Below are positions 44,965 to 54,900 of a DNA stretch of 64,000 bases, in pieces (the first letter of the stretch is position 1; each line of letters opens with the position of its first letter). Source of the DNA: Aureobasidium sp. EXF-3400 (lineage: Eukaryota > Ascomycota > Dothideomycetes > Dothideales > Saccotheciaceae); NCBI GenBank assembly GCA_024195585.1, contig SWBL01000022.1, positions 124,001 to 188,000 of the forward strand, in the 5' to 3' direction. Under the pieces are notes generated by a model. The model was not told the origin of the DNA. It worked only from the letters and a program-made list of their open reading frames with translations, and ran no database searches. Both the position numbers and the translations under genes were made by a program.

Positions 44965-46088
44965 TTTGAAGGTGATTTGTTGGTGAAGGGGTTGTTGAGA
45001 GTTGAGAAGTAGTAGATGAAGAAGTTGTTTGGAGGTAGTAGAAGAGTAGTGTGGAAGAGTTGGTTGTTTGGTTGCTTTGGTTATTTGGTTGCTGAGTTGT
45101 GTGATGATTTGGTTTTGGTCGGATATCAAGGAGGTTTATATACCTTGTTGACCACGGAATCTTCTCACCGTGCCCTCACAGAGCTGAAGGATCGCTCGAA
45201 CATGTTGCTGCGGTATGCATCAAGATGCCATAATAGAAGTGGATCATGTTGGCGTTGGAGTGGACATCCAACAAGCCTCAGGGCTATACCAGGATTCTGC
45301 CACATTAGACAACGAGTGGGGCCAACTCGCACCAAGCGTAAGGTGTTGTTGCTTTCATCTCTGCAGTTCACATACCGATGGGCACTATAGTGTGGTCAAA
45401 AATAGGTTGCTAGATCCAAAGCTCCAATGTCTGTGTTGTGAAGGAGGAAAGATCGAAGAATGCGCAGCACCATAGCTTCCTTCCTTCCCCACAATGGTGG
45501 TGGCTGGGCTCGGCTTCCATACGTTTGCACCCAGGCCACAATGTGCAGAGTTGAAGTTGGACAATTTTTGACAATATACCGGGTTTCCCTCTTGCTGCCG
45601 TCGAAGCCATACGGATTAATGGGCCCAATCTTGATTCTCGACAGCACTTCCGTATATAGAATCGAGTTACTCATGTTTGACATGATCATGTGTAAGCATT
45701 TGAGTATTGTGCAAGTTTTGTGGGTTATGCAAGTTGTGAAATCATTGCTGTGCATGCAAGCGAAACACGGCGCCAACTCGAAGGATTCTGTGAACCAATC
45801 AGGCGGGCGCAGAAACAAGATGCAATCTATCTGGTATATTTAGGGACAACTGACCGCAGCTTTAGGCGCTCTGCAGGATTTTACCAACAGACACTGCGCC
45901 ATTGTCAGACAGTCAATTATGGGTCATCCTGACTGTCGCAGCAAACCGCGCCGCTGGGCGGACATGCCAACATGAAACAGCGTATTTGAACTTCAAAGGA
46001 CATCCTTTAGGAGTTTTCCTTCCAATTCATCCTTCTCGTTTGTGTTGCTGTTGACCAACTCGCATCACTATACACGTTGTTCAGGACC
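44965..46088. other. Divergent intergenic region
   Basis: About 1.1 kb between the divergent small secreted protein and aspartic protease genes. Overlapping frames at 45396-45843 on both strands have no domain. The putative TATA box of the secreted protein gene is annotated separately. Confidence 0.5.
45134..45141 (-). promoter_or_regulatory. Putative TATA box of the small secreted protein gene
   Basis: TATATAAA on the reverse strand about 170 bp upstream of the ATG. The distance implies a leader of around 130 nt. Motif evidence only. Confidence 0.4.
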
Positions 46089-47651
46089 ATGAAGTGCACT
46101 GGAACAGCTTCTGTCATACTCCTCTCCGCATCGTCAGCTTTGGCGGCAGGCACACTCGAGTTCTCACTCGGACGCGAACAACACTCGCACTTTCCGGATC
46201 TTGTCGAACGCGATGTGGACGGTACTTCCGAGTCTGCACTGCTTACAAACTTCGCCGGCTCCATTGGATTGAGATACTTTGTCAACCTCACTGTCGGCAC
46301 ACCTCCTCAACCACAGACAGTCTTCATCGACACTGGAAGCAGCGACACGATACTCCTAGCTGCCGATGCGCCTTTCTGTCAAGATGGAAAGTCCAAGTCG
46401 TCAAAATGTCCTGGCGGATCGTACAACACATCGGCCTCATCCACATTCGCAATGCTCTCTCAAGGTGCCATAGATGCGAATTATGGCGAGAACGCCTCTG
46501 TCACTTCTGAGGGTAGTTTCGTCGCAGACCTTGTGACCGATGTGGTGCAGATTGGTGACATTGTTGTGACTGGTGCCCACTTTGGCCTAGCACATGAAGC
46601 CGAAGGCAATTTCCTGGGTAATGGTCGTTACGCTGGCATCATGGGACTTGCTTATCCAGTCATTGAGGCTGTCAAGGAAGGCCAACCAAGGTATCCCACT
46701 TTTGTCGAGTCGCTGGTTGGAGCTAAAGCCATTGCTTCGCGTCTGTTCAGTCTCTATCTCAACGAGCTGAGCAGTTATGGCTCTATTCTATTTGGTGGTG
46801 TCGACACTGGGAAGTACACTGGTAATCTGACGACGCTTAACTTCCTACCATCGGGAACTGAGGAAAAGAAAGTTCAGCTCTTCGCGTTGCGTTTGGACGA
46901 AGTATCCGCAACACGCGAGGATGGCACAGAAGAGACTATCATTGCACCCAAGGAATTGCAGGGTGTCGTTTGGCCAGACTCTGGAACTGCAACTTGGAAC
47001 GTTCCCACAGACACTTACAACAAGATAATCAACATGACTGGCGTCATCATGTCAGGATCCAATGCAGTCATGCCCTGCAGCAAGATCTCAAACAAGACAT
47101 CCTTCACATTCACCTTCTCTGGCAACGGCACCAACAAAGCTCAGCTAGAAGTTCCACTCAGTTCCTTTTTCATCCCAGCAGCCCTCACCGATGGCTCAGG
47201 TGTTGCAAAGGTCCAGGGAGAAGCCGCTTGTGTGTTGATGGTCAAAGAAGCCGCCCCAAACTTGAGCATCTACCTCATGGGCGATCCAGTGATGCGTGCC
47301 GGCTACTGGGTCTTCGATCTCGACAACGGACAAGTGTCCGTCGCGCAAGCACGTCTGTCATCCACGCCTTCCAACATCGTTGCCATTGAGGCTGGTCCCG
47401 ATGGCGTCAAGAACGCAACAAATCAGCCTATTGAGCTTGGTGCTAATCAGACTGAGGAGATCGATGGCACTGCTACTGCTTCGGTCAGCTATTCGCTATC
47501 CACGGCGGCTAGTGCTGTGGGACAGACTGCCGGTCCTCAATCTACGGTCTTGAGCAGTGGAGCTATTGGATTGATGCACGAAACTACTCCTAGAATGTCT
47601 ATGGTTGGTGCTCTGTTGCTTTCGGTCCCATTTGGCGCTTTCCTGTTGTAG
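46089..47651 (+). CDS. Pepsin-like aspartic protease, yapsin type with GPI signal
   Basis: A single-exon 520-residue protein. It has a signal peptide (MKCTGTASVILLSASSALA), a short propeptide ending near LVERD, then FIDTGSSDTILL with the first catalytic Asp81. The second catalytic Asp is Asp297 in WPDSGTATW, where DSGT replaces the common DTGT; DSG is tolerated in yapsins. There are numerous NxS/T sites. The C-terminus is Ser/Thr-rich and ends in a hydrophobic tail (MVGALLLSVPFGAFLL), the expected GPI-anchor signal. The family cleaves surface and secreted proteins at the plasma membrane or wall. The frame is open upstream, but this is the first ATG. Confidence 0.9.
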   Translation: MKCTGTASVILLSASSALAAGTLEFSLGREQHSHFPDLVERDVDGTSESALLTNFAGSIGLRYFVNLTVGTPPQPQTVFIDTGSSDTILLAADAPFCQDGKSKSSKCPGGSYNTSASSTFAMLSQGAIDANYGENASVTSEGSFVADLVTDVVQIGDIVVTGAHFGLAHEAEGNFLGNGRYAGIMGLAYPVIEAVKEGQPRYPTFVESLVGAKAIASRLFSLYLNELSSYGSILFGGVDTGKYTGNLTTLNFLPSGTEEKKVQLFALRLDEVSATREDGTEETIIAPKELQGVVWPDSGTATWNVPTDTYNKIINMTGVIMSGSNAVMPCSKISNKTSFTFTFSGNGTNKAQLEVPLSSFFIPAALTDGSGVAKVQGEAACVLMVKEAAPNLSIYLMGDPVMRAGYWVFDLDNGQVSVAQARLSSTPSNIVAIEAGPDGVKNATNQPIELGANQTEEIDGTATASVSYSLSTAASAVGQTAGPQSTVLSSGAIGLMHETTPRMSMVGALLLSVPFGAFLL

Positions 47652-48416
47652 ATCCCATGATCAATAGAATTAGGACGATGTAGACAACCGCTTACAGGAT
47701 AAACAACTTTGAACTAAATGCAATCAACGCTCTGATGCTCACTCAAGTACTCCATTGTGTCTTATCCAGTGGTGATACCAATGTTGTAAGAGGCAGGCAC
47801 GCCCACCTCTAGTGGTACTCTTCCCTCGTAATAACTTCTTCTCCTCATGAACAACTTCTATACGCTCGTGTCCGTTCGGGATGCGTCGGTCGTGCTCTCG
47901 TTCTGTTTTGTTGCAGCGTTTCTGCAGAAGATGATTATTTGGGCAAACGATACGATCACGCACGAGTGTGCTATTGAATGAGACATACAACCGCAACAAA
48001 CAATAGAGCAGTAGCTGAAACAAATTGCAGCACCATCACACGCTCTTTTCATGTTTGTGATAGATTCCAGAGCGGGTAATTTAAAGAGCAGGGTCAGCCT
48101 CTCAGCATAAAATCTTTGAAGCATTTTTTGATCTGTATGACATATGGTCAAACACTTGGAGCAGATTTTGTTGACTCAACACATATACGCCTCGAGAAAG
48201 GTATTGTACTAATAGTGAACCATGCTAGTCTAGAGTTGGAGGTTTCGATAAGGTTACAAATGGATACATGATAGAAAGTAGAGGATATAGTGCTCGAAAT
48301 AGCAAGGTATGTCGTATAGGATATTATGCAGCAAGCACTGATGGTTATACTAGCTAAGCGGCCCCCTTTGTGCTCGTGATCGTCGCATCATCAGCTCTTC
48401 TTTAATACACATGATC
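47652..48416. other. Convergent 3' intergenic region
   Basis: About 0.77 kb, AT-leaning, between the aspartic protease and the orphan ORF island. No gene seen. Confidence 0.5.
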
Positions 48417-48917
48417 TTATACTTTTCGACCTTTTGTATTTTCGTAATAGCAATACTCGCTGTCTCCTTCGTCTTCGCCTTTGCCAGACTCTTCGGGTCT
48501 AGCACTGTGACCCCTAGGATTATGGTTCCTACGGGGTTGGAAGTAGTCGGATTTGGTACGGAGTTTGCCATCCTTGTGAAGCTGTCGCGCTATAGCTCCT
48601 GCTTCAAAGGCCTGTATCCGAGGACAGTCGGTCTTGCCATTCTCGAAGGCGATGATGTCTTCGAATGTAAAGACTGCATATTCTGGTGTGCCTCCACATA
48701 TCTGACACGGACCCTCGAGTTGTGTATCTCTCTTGTGGTGGCCATCGTAGTGAAATGCTAAGACACGAAGGGTGTTAGGGTCTTCTCGTTCGATCCAGGC
48801 GATAGACCTTTCCCAGTTTGATGTCAAGGTGTCGATGCCTTGTGACACAATAACGCTTAGTCCTGGTAGATAGAGGAGCCATGTAGCTGCACGTGTGACC
48901 TCCCCATGTGCAAACAT
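48417..48917 (-). CDS. Orphan ORF with CxxC motif, start codon inside a MITE
   Basis: A 166-residue frame without recognised homology. It contains GPCQICGGTPEYAVFTFE, a possible metal-binding CxxC, and a very charged C-tail (GKGEDEGDSEY). The ATG lies within the terminal inverted repeat of the element at 48899-49110. Either the true start is elsewhere, or this frame is the remnant of a gene whose upstream part lies beyond the element. No splice model links it convincingly to the ORFs at 49-50 kb. Confidence 0.4.
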   Translation of the reverse strand: MFAHGEVTRAATWLLYLPGLSVIVSQGIDTLTSNWERSIAWIEREDPNTLRVLAFHYDGHHKRDTQLEGPCQICGGTPEYAVFTFEDIIAFENGKTDCPRIQAFEAGAIARQLHKDGKLRTKSDYFQPRRNHNPRGHSARPEESGKGEDEGDSEYCYYENTKGRKV

Positions 48918-49110
48918 ATGTCACACGTATAGCTATAGAAATGCACAGTCCCTTTAGTAGATAGGGAGTATCCACCGAGAGTCGTGATGCGATCGACTTT
49001 CTACGGGGTCTACCACCGTCTGGAAGGAATTGTGCATTTTGACGGCTCTACGGCGCCTGTGTGTTCTCGTGAGAGTGGGTGGGAGTGACAAAATTTAGCA
49101 CATGGGGAGG
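48899..49110 (+). mobile_element. MITE-like element, copy 2 (212 bp)
   Basis: Terminal inverted repeats of ~26 bp at 48899-48924 and 49085-49110: the left begins CCTCCCCATGTGC and ends GTCAC; the right begins GTGAC and ends GCACATGGGGAGG. The two arms match at all but a few internal positions. The element is exactly the same length as the inverted copy at 25878-26089 and aligns with it throughout. It is non-coding. It separates two orphan ORFs and supplies the end of one and the start of the other. No clear target-site duplication. Confidence 0.78.
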
Positions 49111-49554
49111 AAGTACTTTAGCTGTACCAGGCCTCGATGAATGTCCGGATCCATCTACTGCGTCCTCACTGTTTTGCATAGTTCGTTTAGCCTTCTTGTC
49201 CGGCATCGTAGGAACACTTCTTGATGGAACGCCATATGCACCAAGTCCATCAATACGGACAAGATTGGGATTTATGCCAAGAGCGGAGCAGGCATTAGAT
49301 GCAGCGAGGGCGTGGTCAAATTGATATTTAACTTTGGGGAACCATCGAGAGTGCCGGTATACAACAAGGATGTTGGCTACCTTGAAATCTGCAAGATACC
49401 CGCCTGCAACGTCCAAGAGTTTGCTTGTGTCGAGCTGGACTTTGGATAAGTAGACCTGTGCCGGGCTTCTCGAGATTTTGACCACCTGGGATAATATAAT
49501 GTTAGTTAGAGTGACATTTACATCATTAAGAATGCATACCGGCTCACAAGGCAC
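49048..49554 (-). pseudogene. Orphan coding fragment, 3' end overlapping a MITE
   Basis: An open frame without an ATG at its start. A 54-nt intron (CCG|GTATGC ... CTAAC ... CCCAG) probably interrupts it near its 5' end. After it, VVKISRSPAQVYLSKVQL, then LLDVAGGYLADFKVANILVV, reads like real protein. The last ~20 codons (PPHVLNFVTPTHS...) are simply the MITE inverted repeat. Upstream, in the same phase, a Cys-rich segment (CKLCYDEKASCDW, 49632 downwards) is broken by an in-frame TAA at 49573-49575. I read this as the decayed 3' part of a gene, possibly including the ORF at 49646-50302. Confidence 0.35.
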
Positions 49555-49645
49555 TTGAGCCTTTTTGCGAGGTTAGCACGTCTGTCTAGCAACCCAGTCA
49601 CAGCTTGCCTTTTCATCGTAACATAGCTTGCACTGTATGAGATCA

Positions 49646-50302
49646 TTAGCACTTGACAAGCATAACCATTAGGTTTGGTATACGCATACTTGAGAGATCA
49701 GAGAGTCGAGCCGAGATGACAACGCCATGTTCATTACGAATCGCTTCTGGAGAGGATATAGCAGCATTCGGAACCGTATGATTGTTCCAGAAATATGGAC
49801 CATAGGTAGTGTCAAGATCGTCTGCATCAGCGATTCTGTCGTCTACGTTGACGTCAAGGGTAGATGTGTTTCCCTGTTCGTGTGTGTAGTAGGACATGGT
49901 AGTAGTAGCCATATTGTTGAGGTCATCGATGAGACTATAGTCCATGTCGAGAAGTTGTTCATCTATAATAGCATGATCTGTAGCCTGGTCGTACTGATCT
50001 GTAGCCTGGTCGTGCTCAACTGTCGCCTGATACGCTTGCATGTGATCCAAGGTATACTGTAGTATTCGAGCTGGTCTGAAGCCACCAACGTATACTTTAC
50101 CCCATAGAAAGAGCTCGACATTGCGGTAGTTGACATTTGGATCTTGGGCTAGTGCGCAGAGATCTTGACAGTGTTCGGTAAAGATGTCCTCTGTTGTATG
50201 TGGACCTTTACGGACTGGCTCAGTAGCTGGAGGTTTGGGCAAATAACGAGGAGGGATCTTGTTGGAAGGGATCTTGTTGAGAGGGATCTTGTTAGGAGGC
50301 AT
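49646..50302 (-). CDS. Orphan ORF with KIP repeats
   Basis: A 218-residue frame from the first in-frame ATG (MPPNKIPLNKIPSNKIPP). Three KIPxN units come from a 15-bp tandem repeat. The rest is acidic and polar, with a DQATDQYDQATDH duplication and TTEDIFTEHCQDLCALAQDP then NYRNVELFLWGKVYVGGFRP. No known domain. A donor-like GTATGC near the 3' end and a CTAATG...ATACAG acceptor beyond it suggest that the gene continues, but no join gives a long intact product. Confidence 0.45.
   Translation of the reverse strand: MPPNKIPLNKIPSNKIPPRYLPKPPATEPVRKGPHTTEDIFTEHCQDLCALAQDPNVNYRNVELFLWGKVYVGGFRPARILQYTLDHMQAYQATVEHDQATDQYDQATDHAIIDEQLLDMDYSLIDDLNNMATTTMSYYTHEQGNTSTLDVNVDDRIADADDLDTTYGPYFWNNHTVPNAAISSPEAIRNEHGVVISARLSDLSSMRIPNLMVMLVKC
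50251..50295 (-). repeat. 15-bp tandem repeat (3 copies), coding
   Basis: Three units of GAGGGATCTTGTTGG with minor changes, read on the reverse strand as repeated N/S-KIP units. Confidence 0.85.
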
Positions 50303-50864
50303 ATTAGGCGAGGCGAGATGCTTGGTGAAGGTGGCACGCGTCAAGGAGATGGTTTGAATGTTAAGTAGTAGGAGGGGTTAATGCGTGTGAAGTCTGTGGT
50401 ATTGAAGAGAATGTGAAACAGTAGCTTCTTATTCTGATGGAGGAAGGCAGGCGCAAATAGCATTATGACGTAAGGTTAGATTATAGGGAAGGAGCGAGGG
50501 ACATAAATGTAGATGGATGATTTCGCACTGTATGCTATGATAGATAATGTTAAAGTCAATATGGAGTTAAAGCAACGAATTCAGTAGGAAGGTATACTCT
50601 ACTATATGTTATTAACGCCTGGTATGATATTTTTTTTTTCAATGCTTATGTTTATGTTAGTATTTCTACCTTGTATAGCATATAGAGGATGAGCAACTTA
50701 AGCGCAACCTTATCTGATGCGGTAAGATATCGAAGTCTTATTCTCCTTGTTCTCCTCCTCCTTATCCTCCTCCTCCTTCTCTTCATCTTTATCTGTTCTA
50801 CTAGTATCACTAGGTTGCCATATGTCTTCATCCGTTCCTGTGTCTTCGGGTATAGGTGGTCGTT
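50303..50864. other. AT-rich non-coding stretch within the orphan island
   Basis: About 0.56 kb, markedly AT-rich with a poly-T run at about 50628-50638 and a CTCCT-rich stretch at 50740-50790. No gene seen. Confidence 0.5.
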
Positions 50865-51554
50865 CTAGCGGTAGTGGTAAGAGGCACCATTTCTGCGGGG
50901 TCGGTTAAGGAGAGCGAGCGTGGTTGGTACAGAAGGGGAGCGTTTAGCAGATTTCGAGACTTTCGCAGATTTCGAGACTTCGGCAGATTTCGAGACTTCC
51001 GTAGATTTCGAGACTTCCGCAGATTTCGAGACTTCCTTACGAGGAGCTTGCTGTCTAGGTCGGCGTTGTACACCGGGATCCCGGACATCAGATGATCGAC
51101 CAGCGGTGGGAACAGGATGCTTCGAGGATACGGGAGGGACGGCTGTAGTGTGTAGGGCGTCCTCGACATGCGGACTAGTAGTAGGAGCAGCTGCTCTTCC
51201 TAATGAACGACGAGGGGCTTGGATATCGAGGTCGCTCTGTGGAGGTGTTTGTGATGTTATACTTCTTGCACGGTTGGCTTCGTTAAGCCATGTATCAAAT
51301 ACTTGGCGGGCAAGACGTTGGAAGTTAGACGAGTTGAGTAGCTGTGGACGATGACTGTCAAGGTATTGTAGGCTACGTGATAGCATGTCATCATGGTTCA
51401 TGCTACTGAAACCACCGACAGGTCTAGTAGCGCGCATGATGTAGAAGCTGGTCTGATCTAGAAGGTGGTTAGTAGCGTAGCGAGAACAGCGATAGGATTC
51501 CATACTGTGAAGGTCTCTGCGATCACTGTCTGCTGGTTTTATATGGCGAGGCAT
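50865..51554 (-). CDS. Orphan ORF with EVSKSA repeats
   Basis: A 229-residue frame with a genuine ATG (MPRHIKPADSDRRDLHSMES). The first half is ordinary polar sequence (FQRLARQVFDTWLNEANRAR looks helical). The second half is Pro/Ser/Arg-rich and contains a run of six-residue units E/K-VSKSA encoded by an 18-bp tandem repeat. It is basic overall. No domain is recognised; it may be a nuclear or disordered protein. It lies on the same strand as the other island ORFs. Confidence 0.5.
   Translation of the reverse strand: MPRHIKPADSDRRDLHSMESYRCSRYATNHLLDQTSFYIMRATRPVGGFSSMNHDDMLSRSLQYLDSHRPQLLNSSNFQRLARQVFDTWLNEANRARSITSQTPPQSDLDIQAPRRSLGRAAAPTTSPHVEDALHTTAVPPVSSKHPVPTAGRSSDVRDPGVQRRPRQQAPRKEVSKSAEVSKSTEVSKSAEVSKSAKVSKSAKRSPSVPTTLALLNRPRRNGASYHYR
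50947..51036 (-). repeat. 18-bp tandem repeat (5 copies), coding
   Basis: Five consecutive units of GCAGATTTCGAGACTTCC with one or two substitutions each, exactly 18 bp apart, reading on the reverse strand as EVSKSA/T units. Confidence 0.95.
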
Positions 51555-51940
51555 ATCGGGATAGTGGAGCGTATAGCACAGGTAGATGGAGAACGAGTGA
51601 AGGTGAGGTGCTTAGCAGAAGACCCAATGTACGAGAGGGCGTAGCTTGCGCGAAGAACATATGACTGCTGACTGTCGAAGAGACTGAGGCGAATTGTGTG
51701 AGAAAATGCAACAATCAGAAGGAGCTCATGGTGTCGGCTGCCCGATAAATCGTGGAGGAAGGCGCGGCCAGAGAGCTAGACGAAACGAGCACCTTCTCCC
51801 TTACGTGCATTCGATATCAGTGGAATAGAGTCGTAAAACATATCGATTCGGCAATCCTGCCTCCATGCATATGTGTACTTCACATCTAAACCTCACACCC
51901 AAAATCCCTAATATCCCAGAACTCCAAAACCACCACCCTT
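51555..51940. other. Intergenic region at the island edge
   Basis: About 390 bp between the orphan ORF promoter side and the histidine kinase 3' end. No feature seen. Confidence 0.5.
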
Positions 51941-54900
51941 TCACCCTTGTTGTACGTTCCCTTCCCTAATCTCATTCAAAGACTTGGTAAGTCTATCCAA
52001 CTTGATAGGCTTAGTCAAGAAAAGATCAATACCCGAAACGAACGCCTCTTCCTGCGCCTCCGCAGACCCCAAACCCGTCAATGCGATAATAGTAGCCGGT
52101 GTGATATCCTGACTTCGCTCAAAGGCTCTGATTTGGCGAGTGGCTTCAAAGCCATCCATTATCGGCATGGAGATGTCCATGAGAACGACTTCAGGTTTTG
52201 GAGTTGGGTTTTCCGGGTTGCCCAGAGCGGCAGCTTTGTAGGCCTCAAAGGCTTCGAGGCCATTTGTTGCTGTAAGTCTGGCGTGACCGTGCTTTTTGGC
52301 GTAGGCGGTGATGAGGCGGAGGTTTACTGCCTGTTTTTGGAAGAGAAATTAGTTTGGTTCATGGTTTCTGTGGAGAGATCGGCTTACATTATCATCGACG
52401 AGCAGCAGTGTGGGTTTTGAAGGATCGATTTCTGTTGACGGCTTCGACATTTTGACCTGTGTGGTCTTTGTCGTGACAGTCACAGTTGTTTTTTGCTCGA
52501 TACCGTCCATAGGCGAATCTTTGGGAAGTGATGGAGGTATTTCATCCTGATCTCCCAGTCTGAAAGATTCGGGTAACGGTGGTCTTGGTGTTCGCATGTT
52601 GGGGTCCTCTGACAGACGTCTCGCAGGGAAAGGGAACCCAGGATCCGCGGGTTTCTGTAATGAGTTCGCTTGAGGTGTGGTCGAGGTTTCTGACCAAGAA
52701 TCGTCGTTGGGTGTATCGCTGAGACATCTCCTGATAGCGGCGGCAAGCTTTCGCGGACCACATGGTTGTGCCACATATTCGATATGACCGTGAATCAACT
52801 GATTGAGTGCCGACTCCTTCAACTCGCGTCGCGATCGGCAGTTCCTACAGATGACCAGAAGAGGTTTCGTCCGGATGGCGCGTATTGTGTCGGGGCCAGC
52901 ATGAGGTGTCCTTATCAATGTCGGCTGCAGAATGCGTAGAAGTTCTGGCACGTCTTCCTCGGTGACCATCGCTAAGTCGAAACTACCGGTAGCTGACCAG
53001 CTTGAAGGTGATATCATGACGTTGAGCTGTCGACACGTCTTGCGTAGTGTCTCAATCTGGAAGTCGCGACCGGCCATGATGCTTTTTTCCCGATGTGCCT
53101 CAGTAGGTGCGAAACCCAAGCAGTGCATCGAGATCATGTTTGGCCCAGATGATAGTGTACGATTGTGGATGCGTTGGGCATCTCCCGTCCCCCTGACGTC
53201 CAGCGGCAGAGTGACAGAAACTGTTGTGCCAACATCCTTTTTGCTTTGCACGTCGATATGTCCTCCGAGATTTTTGACAATCTTAGCAACCATGCTCATT
53301 CCGAGACCTGTCCCTTCTGATAATTGATCTTCTTGACTGAAGGCACGGAACAATTGGCTCGTCAAAAACTCCTTGGAAATACCCTTGCCACTGTCCGTAA
53401 TTGTTAGTCGCGCACGTGGACGCCTCTGCCTTTCTGTAGGTGGCATCAACTTCAAAGCCGCGACGATGTATCCTCGCTCGGTATATTTGAGGGCATTGTT
53501 GATCAAATTGATACACAGTCTTTTCCAAGCCCCGACTGCGATGACGCAGCCCAGAGATAAAGCGCTAGGGTCGATATCAGTAATGACTGTGACCTTACGC
53601 TGATCAAGCGTTTGACCATCTTTGGAGCAGCAGAACGAGTAGACTGCTGTATCAATCACCTCCTCTGTTAACTCGTCCAGCAAAACATTGGTCTTTTCAA
53701 CCACCATGCCTCCAAGAGTTTCGGCTCTAGACAAACCGCCAGAGCGATTATGAGCCCTCTGATCAGCACCAACTTGTTTCTTGTTGTGCTTCGAGACAGA
53801 GTTGACCTTCGAGAAATCGAGCAAGTGGTCCACTACGTCAAGCAACGTTTGACCACATACTTGAATCTGCCCAATCATCTCTGCGGTTTCATCGTCGTGG
53901 ATCTGATCATGAATGAACTCGGCAGTTCCAAGGATGCCATGCAGTGGACTGCGTAGTTCGTGACTGATTGATGACATGAAGTCTGATTTGACCTTGTGCG
54001 ACATTTCGACATCCAGCCTTCCAATCTTAGCAGTAATGACATCGCAGAATGCTTTGAGATAGCACATCTCGGACTCTAGAGAAAATACTCGGATTGGCGA
54101 ATTTGAGTATACTATACAGCTAGCATCCCATCGGTCTCGGGACATGTTCCAGAGCCCGAGTAACATCAGACTTCTTGCTTGTGGGAACAAAGCTCCCAGT
54201 TTCTTGCCCAGGGTAGACCGTGTTGATCGCTTGCGTCTTTGGAACGAGGAGTCTTTTGCGCCACGGCCAGTGGTTGATGTCAAGGAAGTGGATTGAGCAT
54301 CGAAAAAGCTTGAACCATCTGATGTATGTGTATCAGAAGTGTAGTCGCCTTCAGCGCCATAAAGGAAGACTTTCCCGTGCTTGTGACATCTCAGCAAAGA
54401 CTGTAACAGCTTCTTTGGAATCGCGGCATGTGGTGGTGTGAAGTTGGCTGGTACCAGTCCATAAGATGCTCCGAAGACCGAGCAAGGTTTTGAAACATCT
54501 TCCTGGTTGTTTGGCCTGTCCAGTGTGTCTGTGGCACTGCCAGCTCCTTCTGTGTCGCTAGTGAATGATTCAAGTTCGCGCCCGGGTTTGGTATTGTCGA
54601 TAGCGTCCTCATCTGCCATTTCTCCAAAATTTGACATTGAAGCATCCAGGAAAAGCACACCGTCTGCACCCACCGCTGTTCGGATGAAATCTGCAGCGGA
54701 CTGCATCGCGTTACCCGCAACTTGGTCTCGCAGCTTGAGTGGATCTTCTTCCTTCTTAGGGACCAGACCAGTGTTGGATTTTGTACTATCCCTGCGTGGC
54801 ATCGAGGGTCGCGCCATCTCAGACGCGATTGGCGCATTACTGTTGTTGTTGTTATTATTGGCTTCAGCGACGATTGTGTTCAATGTACGACCCGTGGTCA

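Noticed and set aside
45396..45843. Overlapping ORFs on both strands between 45.4 and 45.8 kb
   Set aside because: Neither has a domain, signal peptide or continuation, and they mirror each other, as chance open frames do.
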